Origin: Candidatus Microgenomates bacterium
Lineage (GTDB): Bacteria > Patescibacteriota > Microgenomatia > UBA1406 > GWC2-37-13
Assembly (NCBI GenBank): GCA_015491205.1
Contig: WFWI01000032.1
Span: forward strand, 1 to 5,064
Direction of reading: 5' to 3'
Length of the DNA: 5,064 nucleotides
This document shows, one piece after another, positions 1 through 5,064 of the stretch. The translations under genes were made by a program, and so were the position numbers. The notes below the pieces were generated by a model. The model did no database searches and was not told where the DNA came from. It saw only the letters and a program-made list of their open reading frames with translations. How positions within the stretch are numbered: the stretch's first letter is position 1; each line of letters opens with the position of its first letter.

Positions 1-36
1 AAATAGAACAAGCCCTAAATATATTGATATTGCCAT
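1..36 (-). CDS. Possible start of a downstream membrane protein gene (3' end outside window)
   Basis: An ATG at 36-34, 4 bases past the dgkA stop, opens a frame that stays open for 12 codons to the window edge and reads MAISIYLGLVLF. The strongly hydrophobic beginning suggests a signal anchor or the first membrane span of an integral membrane protein. The 4-base gap follows the packing pattern of this gene row. No Shine-Dalgarno stronger than TAAG is visible. A TTG at 51-49 in the same frame would be an alternative start inside dgkA. The family cannot be named from 12 residues, and chance openness over this length is possible. Confidence 0.45.
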   Translation of the reverse strand, partial: MAISIYLGLVLF

Positions 37-40
37 AAAC

Positions 41-406
41 TTATATGCCAAAAATTAATTTATATATCCGTGGCCCAAAAATAATTATAGCAGCTAACAA
101 AGCACCAAAAGAAAAAACAAGCATAGCACCAGCTGATAAGTCCTTTGCCAGCTTTATATCATCTCTCCAAGTCTTATCAATAGCGTCGTTTGTTTTTTCT
201 ATAGCTGTGTTCAACATCTCAACCACAAGACCAATAAAGATAAAAGTTAAAATTATTAAAAATTCCTCATAGGAAATCTTAAACAATATTCCGCCCAAAA
301 GACTTGTAAGAGCTAAGCTAAAATGAATCTTAAAATTTGGCTGTGTTTTTACTGCCCAGAAAAAACCAGCAAAAGCATTTTCAAATGATTTTTTAAGTCT
401 TTTCAT
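41..406 (-). CDS. dgkA: Diacylglycerol kinase / undecaprenol kinase family membrane protein (DgkA)
   Basis: This 121-residue protein has the size and layout of prokaryotic DgkA: an amphipathic N-terminal segment, hydrophobic spans at roughly 28-43, 47-62 and 91-115, and the family signature EMLNTAIEKTND at 63-74 followed by KLAKDLSAGAML at 85-96. Family members phosphorylate a lipid alcohol at the inner membrane face with ATP. The E. coli enzyme uses diacylglycerol, while Gram-positive homologues such as B. subtilis DgkA use undecaprenol. The wall-synthesis context favours the undecaprenol kinase role, feeding the lipid carrier for lipid I/II, but this is inference. The N-terminal motif reads TQPNFKIH (21-28); Gln22 stands where E. 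coli has metal-coordinating Glu28. Gln also occurs here in some family branches as I remember them. The start overlaps the yvcK stop by ATGA, and another probable gene begins 4 bases past its stop. Confidence 0.93.
   Translation of the reverse strand: MKRLKKSFENAFAGFFWAVKTQPNFKIHFSLALTSLLGGILFKISYEEFLIILTFIFIGLVVEMLNTAIEKTNDAIDKTWRDDIKLAKDLSAGAMLVFSFGALLAAIIIFGPRIYKLIFGI
403..406 (-). other. ATGA overlap of yvcK stop and dgkA start
   Basis: The yvcK frame ends FKK-stop and dgkA begins MKRL, sharing ATGA. It is the third consecutive ATGA junction, which supports a single polycistronic transcript through dgkA. Confidence 0.75.
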
Positions 407-1365
407 TTCTTAAAAAGAGAAACTAATAATTTTGCAAGTTTTCCAGAATCATGCCGCAGTATGCTACGTTTAAGGCTATCAGCTTTGCTTTTTTTTATCT
501 TTTTCTTAAAAATCAAATCAGCTCTAATCACATCTTTCCCTTCCAAATCATCCTTCACTTCCTCTTCTCCATGTTTTTTATACCAATCTAAAATACTTTT
601 AGGTATTTTGCCGTTGTTTACTACAACAATATCAACCTTCCTTCCTAGATACTTTTCTACTTCCTCTACATGACCTTTGGCTGTAAGATGATGAGTCTGA
701 CCTCTTTTACTCATAAGATTCATCACAAAAATAATCTTGGCTTTTGAAGAAGCAATAGCTTCCTTTACACCAGAAGGCAGCAGGGTAGGTATAATACTAG
801 TGTAAAGATCACCTGGCCCTAAGACCAAATAGTCAGAGCTTTTAAGCCTGGCAATAACCCTAGGATTGGCAGACACTTTGCGGGAAAGGGAAAGGCTTAC
901 TATGTGATGATTTGTTCCCTTGTGATCGTCAACTTCTCCTTCGCCTTTGATAGTCCTGCCATCGCTGTAAGTAGCCACCAGGTGAGTCTTTTCAAAGGTC
1001 ACTGGAATCACCTCTCCCTTGCAACGGAGGATATACGAAGCTGCCTCAAGTACCTCGTTATAGTTTTTACAAATCTTTTCCAAAGCAGAAAGGAAAATGT
1101 TTCCAAAATTGTGTCCTTTTAAATCACCTTTTTCAAAGCGGTAAAGAAAAAGTTTTCTCCACAAAAGCGAAGCCTCAGACAAAGCTACAAGACACTGCCT
1201 TACATCGCCTGGAGGAAGCACCCCTAGCTGATCTCGTAGCCTTCCGGTCGAGCCGCCAGAATCCATCATTGTAACTATCACAGCCAAATCAAGATCGTAT
1301 TTTTTAAGCCCCGAAAGAACTACAAATGTGCCTGTACCTCCTCCTAAAACTGTAATTTTTTTCAT
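403..1365 (-). CDS. yvcK: YvcK/GlmR family UDP-sugar-binding regulator (gluconeogenesis factor, CofD-like fold)
   Basis: The 320 residues match the usual YvcK length (about 317 in B. subtilis). The N-terminus has the Rossmann-like GGGTG at 8-12, followed by MDSGGSTGRLR (34-44), PPGDVRQCL (51-59), GHNFGN (84-89), LGPGDLYTSIIP (182-193), NLMSKRGQT (216-224) and a late RHD at 304-306, all in the expected order. The fold is shared with the CofD transferase of F420 synthesis, but family members of this type are regulators. In B. subtilis the protein (GlmR) binds UDP-GlcNAc and stimulates GlmS; it is needed for normal wall synthesis on gluconeogenic carbon. Its place directly after a GlmU-like gene and murA fits a sensor of the pathway's key metabolite. 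A lysine-rich stretch (287-294) is encoded by A-rich codons including an A8 run. The start overlaps the upstream stop by ATGA with no strong Shine-Dalgarno. Confidence 0.94.
   Translation of the reverse strand: MKKITVLGGGTGTFVVLSGLKKYDLDLAVIVTMMDSGGSTGRLRDQLGVLPPGDVRQCLVALSEASLLWRKLFLYRFEKGDLKGHNFGNIFLSALEKICKNYNEVLEAASYILRCKGEVIPVTFEKTHLVATYSDGRTIKGEGEVDDHKGTNHHIVSLSLSRKVSANPRVIARLKSSDYLVLGPGDLYTSIIPTLLPSGVKEAIASSKAKIIFVMNLMSKRGQTHHLTAKGHVEEVEKYLGRKVDIVVVNNGKIPKSILDWYKKHGEEEVKDDLEGKDVIRADLIFKKKIKKSKADSLKRSILRHDSGKLAKLLVSLFKK
1362..1365 (-). other. ATGA overlap of GlmU-like stop and yvcK start
   Basis: The GlmU-like frame ends MFER-stop and the yvcK frame begins MKKI, sharing ATGA. Coupling of a UDP-sugar-forming enzyme to a UDP-sugar-binding regulator suggests their amounts are kept in proportion. 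Confidence 0.75.
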
Positions 1366-2630
1366 CTTTCAAACATTCTATTTTTAACAATTTTTCCTTG
1401 AAAAACAAACTTTCCCTCCTCTATATCCTCCTTTACCAGCTCTCCTGGCCCAATAAAGCTTCCTTCTCCTATTTTTACTCCTGGCAAAAGAACTGTTCCT
1501 GAACCAATTTTAACCCTATCTCCCAACACTGCTCCAAGCTTTAAAAGCCCTGTGCTTATTTTCTCTTCTTTAACTTTACTTGTAATCTCCCTTCCGTCAA
1601 GCCTGAAATTAGCTGTTATAACACCTGCCCCAAGCATAATATTTTTCCCAAATACTGAGTCTCCCACATAATTTCTGTGAAGTAAAACGCCATAAGACAG
1701 ATAACTTCGCGCTACCTCACTGTGAGCTCCAATAATGCAACTCTCTCCTATATGACTTTCCCTTATTAGAGAATAATCACCAACAACAGAGTCTTTGTCG
1801 ATGTATAAAGGCCCCTTTAGCTTACAAAAACTGCCGATTTTAACACCTTTTCCAATTAAAACTGGTCCTTCAATTATCGTCCCCTTTCCTATCTTTATTC
1901 CCTCCATCCTAGATTTTTTTACTCTCTCAAGAAAATGTTGGGTAAGGGACAATATATGCCAGGGATATTTTAAGGTTAAAAAGCCAGAAGTCAGGTGATA
2001 AGCTTTAAAACACCTCTCTTTTAAAATTAAACTAATTGCTCGCTCATACTGCTCGTCAAAATGAAAATTCTTTACCCTTTCCAAAGCTTGCTTTAACACC
2101 TTTGTGTCAGAAAAATAATCAAGTACAGCCCTTACACAATCTGATGGTACGTTTCCCTCACCTGGCTTTTCAACAACTTCAACCACCCGATCTCCTTCAA
2201 ACTTTAAATACCCTCCTGGGAAATAATTTTTTACCTTAACAAAAGCCAACTGGCCATCGATATCTTCTCTTTTGACCTTTCTCAAAAAACTCACAATATC
2301 CTCCTTTTGAAAAACATCGTTGGCATTTACTACTAATATCTCTCCTTTTAAATTTCCAATCACACACCTTAAAGCTCCAGCCTGACCCTTATCTTTTCTA
2401 GGCTGAACTACTAGCCCAATTTTTTGGTCCTTTAAAAAGCGCAACTTTTCCTCTAGCCTTTTGTTGATAACTAAAAATAACCTTTTGCTAAAAGGTTTGA
2501 ACATCTCTATCTGGTGCAAAACAAGCTCCTTTCCTAAAAACTTAAAAAGAAGCTTGTCTTTCAAAGGCCAAAAGCGCCGGCTCTCCCCACCAGCTAAAAT
2601 CACAATGTTATCAACTTTTATAGAACTCAT
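1362..2630 (-). CDS. GlmU-like bifunctional sugar-1-phosphate nucleotidyltransferase / left-handed beta-helix acyltransferase
   Basis: This 422-residue, two-domain protein probably makes the UDP-GlcNAc used by MurA. Residues 1 to about 235 form a nucleotidyltransferase domain: LAGGESRRFWPL at 12-23, GQAGALR at 82-88 in the nucleotide-recognition position, VNANDVF at 101-107 with the likely metal-binding Asp105, and VVEKP at 152-156. A PWH hinge near 223 leads to isoleucine/glycine-rich hexapeptide repeats (about 244-405) typical of a left-handed beta helix. In the helix, HRNYVGDS (318-325) and GAGVITANF (334-342) match the GlmU acetyltransferase pattern, keeping its His, Tyr and Asn (His319, Tyr321, Asn341). 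The EVKK lysine segment reads EVARS. Overall the C-terminal half resembles archaeal bifunctional enzymes such as Sulfolobus ST0452 more than E. coli GlmU. Function is inferred from domains and from sitting between murA and glmR; another sugar phosphate or nucleotide remains possible, so no symbol is given. Confidence 0.85.
   Translation of the reverse strand: MSSIKVDNIVILAGGESRRFWPLKDKLLFKFLGKELVLHQIEMFKPFSKRLFLVINKRLEEKLRFLKDQKIGLVVQPRKDKGQAGALRCVIGNLKGEILVVNANDVFQKEDIVSFLRKVKREDIDGQLAFVKVKNYFPGGYLKFEGDRVVEVVEKPGEGNVPSDCVRAVLDYFSDTKVLKQALERVKNFHFDEQYERAISLILKERCFKAYHLTSGFLTLKYPWHILSLTQHFLERVKKSRMEGIKIGKGTIIEGPVLIGKGVKIGSFCKLKGPLYIDKDSVVGDYSLIRESHIGESCIIGAHSEVARSYLSYGVLLHRNYVGDSVFGKNIMLGAGVITANFRLDGREITSKVKEEKISTGLLKLGAVLGDRVKIGSGTVLLPGVKIGEGSFIGPGELVKEDIEEGKFVFQGKIVKNRMFER
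2627..2630 (-). other. ATGA overlap of murA stop and GlmU-like start
   Basis: On the minus strand the TGA ending murA and the ATG beginning the next gene share the bases ATGA. This is a standard termination-reinitiation arrangement. The upstream AAGAAAAAT offers little ribosome binding by itself. Confidence 0.75.
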
Positions 2631-3958
2631 ATTTTTCTTATATTCCCACCCAAACTTCTAATTTTTTCATCAAACTTCTCATAACCCCGCTCAACTATCT
2701 CCACTCCCTCAATAATCGACTCGCCTGAAGCTATTAAAGCTGCTATTGCTAAAGTAGCTCCAGCCCTAAGGTCAGATATTTTTAGAACTCCCTCGTGAAG
2801 AGGTGTTCTACCCTTGATTTTAATTGTTTGAAAATAGTCTCTTCCAGGTTCAACATTAAACAAAAAGTACTGGGAAGGTTCTGAAACCTCGGTTTTCAAA
2901 AACTCTATTTTAGCACCAAGTTTTTTAAGTTCATCAACATAGGCAAAACGATTTTCAAAAACTCTTTCTATAATGAAAGTATCACCTTGCGCCTGGGTCG
3001 CCAAAGTAGCCCACAAAGGCTGCCAGTCAGTCATAAAACCCGGGTGAGGAGAAGTTTCGATTGAAAGGGCTTTTAAATTAGGCGATTTGAAAAACAAAAC
3101 AGCTTCTTCATCTATTATCTTATACCTACCACCTGCTTCCCTAACTTTTTCAAGAAACGCTTCATACTTTTTCCACTCAACGCCTTTTACCTCGATTGGC
3201 TTGCCTAGAACAAGGCCTAAAACAGCAAAGGTAACCGCTTCGTTTCTATCCCCACCCACAGAAAAAGGTTTTTCTAAAGCAAACAGTTCCTCTCCTCTTG
3301 AAATTTCAATCTTCCTACCACCTCTTACAATTTTTGCACCCGCCTGATTTAAAAGCTCAATTAACTCATCAACCTCTGGCTCTTGTGCAGCGTTATCAAT
3401 CACAACCTTTTCTTTGGTAAAACTTCCAAGTAAAATTAAGGTTTCAGTACCTGTATGGGAAGGCTTTGGAAATTTAAAATACCCTTTTGGATAAGAATTA
3501 AGCCTTAACCAATAATAGCCTGTGGAAGAATCATACTCAGCTTCCCCTCCTAAAGCTTTTACTCCTTGGATGATTCTATCTATAGGCCTTGCTCCAATCC
3601 GGCATCCGCCAGGATTGGGAATATAACATTCGCCAAAAAGCTTTAAAAGAGGCGCTAAGAACATAAAAGAAACCCTTACCCTTGCTCCGTGTAAAAGGTC
3701 AACCTTATTCCTCTTAAGGTTTGCAGGATCAATAAAAACCCTGTTTCCTTCAAACTCTACCCTTCCGCCTAAGCTTTCAATAATGTGAAAAACCTCCTTT
3801 ATATCCCTAATCTGGGGAATGTTCTCAAGCACAGAGGGCTTAGAAAAAAGAAGGGAGGCTATAGCTGCTTTCATTGCTGAATTCTTAGCTCCTGAAACAA
3901 ACACCTGGCCTTTTAAAGCCCTGCCTCCCTTTATTTTATAAACGTTTTCAGAAACCAT
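2627..3958 (-). CDS. murA: UDP-N-acetylglucosamine 1-carboxyvinyltransferase MurA
   Basis: MurA transfers enolpyruvate from phosphoenolpyruvate to the 3'-OH of UDP-GlcNAc, the committed step of peptidoglycan synthesis. The 443 residues have the expected two-lobed EPSP-synthase fold length (typically about 420-440). Visible landmarks are GAKNSA with Lys25-Asn26, an Arg at 93-95 in the place of the MRAS arginine, the loop PGGCRIGARPID with Cys119 and Arg124, FMTDWQ with Asp311 (equivalent to E. coli Asp305), and SDLRAGA with Arg398 (equivalent to Arg397). All main catalytic positions are therefore kept. Having Cys rather than Asp in the loop is the fosfomycin-reactive form in known MurAs. The segment KPSHTGTET (165-173) departs from the usual PSVGATEN. 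Start: the ATG at 3958 lies 14 bases past the murB stop with AGGA 5 bases upstream. The 3' end overlaps the next gene by ATGA. Confidence 0.96.
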   Translation of the reverse strand: MVSENVYKIKGGRALKGQVFVSGAKNSAMKAAIASLLFSKPSVLENIPQIRDIKEVFHIIESLGGRVEFEGNRVFIDPANLKRNKVDLLHGARVRVSFMFLAPLLKLFGECYIPNPGGCRIGARPIDRIIQGVKALGGEAEYDSSTGYYWLRLNSYPKGYFKFPKPSHTGTETLILLGSFTKEKVVIDNAAQEPEVDELIELLNQAGAKIVRGGRKIEISRGEELFALEKPFSVGGDRNEAVTFAVLGLVLGKPIEVKGVEWKKYEAFLEKVREAGGRYKIIDEEAVLFFKSPNLKALSIETSPHPGFMTDWQPLWATLATQAQGDTFIIERVFENRFAYVDELKKLGAKIEFLKTEVSEPSQYFLFNVEPGRDYFQTIKIKGRTPLHEGVLKISDLRAGATLAIAALIASGESIIEGVEIVERGYEKFDEKIRSLGGNIRKI

Positions 3959-3963
3959 ATTTT

Positions 3964-3967
3964 TCCT
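3964..3967 (-). promoter_or_regulatory. Shine-Dalgarno-like AGGA upstream of murA
   Basis: The 14-base gap between murB and murA reads, on the minus strand, TTTTTAGGAAAAAT, with AGGA 5 bases before the murA ATG. It is the only clear purine-rich ribosome site in the window and supports the ATG at 3958. The other starts lie within the end of the preceding gene and show at most weak AAGA or GAAAG stretches. Confidence 0.6.
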
Positions 3968-3972
3968 AAAAA

Positions 3973-4905
3973 TTAAAAAATCACAACTTCAAGCTCCAGA
4001 TCTACCTTAAACTTTTCCTTCACCCTCTTTTTTACGATCTCAATAAGCTTTTCCAAATCCTCTATTTTGCCCCCTCCTTTGTTAATAATAAAGTTGGCGT
4101 GCTTTTGGGAGATTTCAAAGCTCCCGACTCTAAAGCCTTTAAGCCCTGCTTTATCAATTAAATATCCAGCTGAGGTTGTTGGCAAAGATAATTTTTCCTG
4201 TAGCTCAAGCGAGATATTTTTGAAAAAGCAGCCGCTTGAGAAAACCCCAAAAGGCTGAGTTTTTCTGCGATAATTGTAAGCCTCAACTGCCCTCTTGTAC
4301 AAAACCTCGCCATCCTCCTTTTTTAAAGCAAACACAACCTCCAAAACTATTTCCCCAGTTTCCTGCAAAATGCTGTAATCGTAGGAAAATTTAAAATACT
4401 CTTGGTTTACCTTTTTAACCTCACCTTTAGGAGTTAAAAGAACTGCTTCATAAACAACATCTCCTACGTAAGAAAGGGGCTTTGTCCACTTGGAGTTCAT
4501 ATAAACAGCTCCTCCTACACTCCCGGGTAGTCCCCAATGGTACTCAAGCCCACCCCAGCCTTTTCGCACTGTTTCTTTAACCAATTTGCTTATTGGATAA
4601 CCAGAAGATACCTTGATGTAAACTTTATCTTCTTCCTCTTTCAACAATTTCTTCTTGGCATAACGATTAAGAACAAAAAGCACTTGTGGATCTGGCTTTT
4701 TAACAACTAAATTTGAACCACCTCCAATCACAAAAATCCTAATTCCTTCCTTCAAAAGCCTGCCAACCTTTAGCCAATCAGAAAGGCTCTCTACTACAAA
4801 AAGGTAGGGAACTTTAACACCAGTTTTTAAAGTCAAAAAAGGAGATATATCTGTTGAAACTTTAACTCTATTCCCTAAAACATTTTTCAAAATTTCTTCA
4901 ATCAT
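3973..4905 (-). CDS. murB: UDP-N-acetylenolpyruvoylglucosamine reductase MurB (FAD-dependent)
   Basis: This 310-residue protein is of normal length for MurB, which uses NADPH and bound FAD to reduce UDP-GlcNAc-enolpyruvate to UDP-MurNAc in the cytoplasm. Seen in sequence: an N-terminal FAD domain with GGGSNLV at 61-67, the second FAD motif GLPGSVGGAVYMN at 125-137, and a C-terminal domain with YNYRRKTQP near 210-218, SSGCFFKN at 223-230, HANFIIN at 269-275 and a terminal LELEV. No extra substrate-binding insert is apparent, so it looks like the shorter type II form. Glu306 aligns with E. coli Glu325. The usual catalytic Ser (E. coli Ser229) is replaced by Cys226, and the YR.S motif that carries E. 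coli Arg159 reads YDYS (175-178). The ATG at 4905 lies inside the murC end and has no clear Shine-Dalgarno, so translation is probably coupled. Identity is secure; full catalytic equivalence is inferred. Confidence 0.95.
   Translation of the reverse strand: MIEEILKNVLGNRVKVSTDISPFLTLKTGVKVPYLFVVESLSDWLKVGRLLKEGIRIFVIGGGSNLVVKKPDPQVLFVLNRYAKKKLLKEEEDKVYIKVSSGYPISKLVKETVRKGWGGLEYHWGLPGSVGGAVYMNSKWTKPLSYVGDVVYEAVLLTPKGEVKKVNQEYFKFSYDYSILQETGEIVLEVVFALKKEDGEVLYKRAVEAYNYRRKTQPFGVFSSGCFFKNISLELQEKLSLPTTSAGYLIDKAGLKGFRVGSFEISQKHANFIINKGGGKIEDLEKLIEIVKKRVKEKFKVDLELEVVIF
4898..4905 (-). other. 8-base murC/murB overlap (ATGATTGA)
   Basis: The murB ATG (4905-4903) precedes the murC TGA (4900-4898), which lies in a different frame. 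With no visible Shine-Dalgarno ahead of murB, this is best read as a translational coupling site at which ribosomes finishing MurC start MurB. Confidence 0.7.
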
Positions 4906-5062
4906 TTATTAAATAATCTAAGCATTTATAAACATCGCCAGCTCCTGCAGTTAAAATTATATCAATATCTTGACTCTCCTTTGCAATATTGGCTGCTTCC
5001 TCAAAGCCTTTGGTCAGTCTAGCTTTTTTACCCTTTTTAACCAACATTTCCACCAGTTGTTT
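4898..5062 (-). CDS. murC: UDP-N-acetylmuramate--L-alanine ligase MurC, C-terminal fragment (5' end outside window)
   Basis: This is the last 54 codons of a gene that enters from the right edge and ends at a TGA at 4900-4898. The frame is open to the window end. The visible residues form a helix (QLVEMLVKKGKKA), then a short linker, then the segment DIILTAGAGDVYKCLDYL. The GAGD(V/I)Y pattern at the very C-terminus is typical of domain 3 of MurC, the ATP-dependent cytoplasmic ligase that adds L-alanine to UDP-MurNAc. The ATP-binding and central domains are not in view. The stop overlaps the murB start by 8 bases. MurC next to MurB is a common order and supports the call, since MurB makes the MurC substrate. 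Another Mur ligase is possible on the fragment alone, but GAGD and the neighbour favour MurC. Confidence 0.82.
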   Translation of the reverse strand, partial: KQLVEMLVKKGKKARLTKGFEEAANIAKESQDIDIILTAGAGDVYKCLDYLIND

Positions 5063-5064
5063 GG

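Noticed and set aside
489..509. T-rich run that could look like an intrinsic terminator
   Set aside because: The T-run is on the plus strand; in the operon transcript it is an A-run encoding lysines of YvcK, and no stable GC-rich stem precedes it.
403..1365. CofD (F420 biosynthesis transferase) as identity of the 320-residue protein
   Set aside because: The length, SGGSTGRLR and PPGDVRQCL pattern and wall-synthesis neighbours fit the YvcK/GlmR branch, and no other F420 gene is present.
1416..1901. Periodic signal in the 3' half of the GlmU-like gene, resembling a DNA repeat
   Set aside because: It reflects hexapeptide repeats of the left-handed beta helix at protein level; the nucleotide units are too divergent to be a DNA repeat array.
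45..3347. Several 60-86 codon open frames on the plus strand (for example 904-1122 and 3087-3347)
   Set aside because: Each lies wholly opposite a well-supported minus-strand gene, has no recognisable motif and shows the low-complexity composition expected of an antisense shadow.
3959..3972. Possible promoter or terminator between murB and murA
   Set aside because: The gap is only 14 bases, has no inverted repeat and is explained by the murA ribosome site.
4067..4258. Plus-strand 63-codon frame opposite murB
   Set aside because: It overlaps the conserved C-terminal domain of murB on the other strand and has no family resemblance or ribosome site.

Overview
The window is a densely packed stretch of bacterial chromosome in which every supported gene lies on the minus strand, so it is transcribed from high to low coordinates. 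In transcription order it holds the 3' end of murC (4898-5062), murB (3973-4905), murA (2627-3958), a GlmU-like sugar nucleotidyltransferase/acyltransferase (1362-2630), yvcK/glmR (403-1365), dgkA (41-406), and probably the first codons of a further membrane protein gene (1-36). No stretch without a gene exceeds 14 bases. I see no RNA gene, mobile element, CRISPR array or long repeat. Candidate plus-strand ORFs are shadows of these genes.

The genes form one functional set for the cytoplasmic steps of peptidoglycan precursor synthesis. The GlmU-like enzyme would supply UDP-GlcNAc. MurA and MurB convert it to UDP-MurNAc, and MurC adds the first amino acid, L-alanine. YvcK/GlmR belongs to a UDP-sugar-binding family that in Bacillus subtilis tunes flux into UDP-GlcNAc. 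DgkA belongs to a family whose Gram-positive members phosphorylate undecaprenol, which maintains the lipid carrier. Three successive junctions are 4-base ATGA overlaps, one is an 8-base overlap and two are gaps of 14 and 4 bases. This implies a single operon with translational coupling, and any promoter or terminator lies outside the window.

The DNA is AT-rich and the proteins are rich in Lys and Glu. TGA is used as an ordinary stop. The character of the proteins suggests a member of the Candidate Phyla Radiation (Patescibacteria), possibly Microgenomates-like: a MurA with a HTGTET segment, a MurB with YDYS in place of YR.S, and a GlmU-like protein with an archaeal-style acyltransferase half. 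This assignment rests on remembered family patterns, not a search, and I hold it at about 0.6-0.7. The genes look intact and functional, and the points of interest are residue-level departures in MurB, DgkA and the GlmU-like enzyme.
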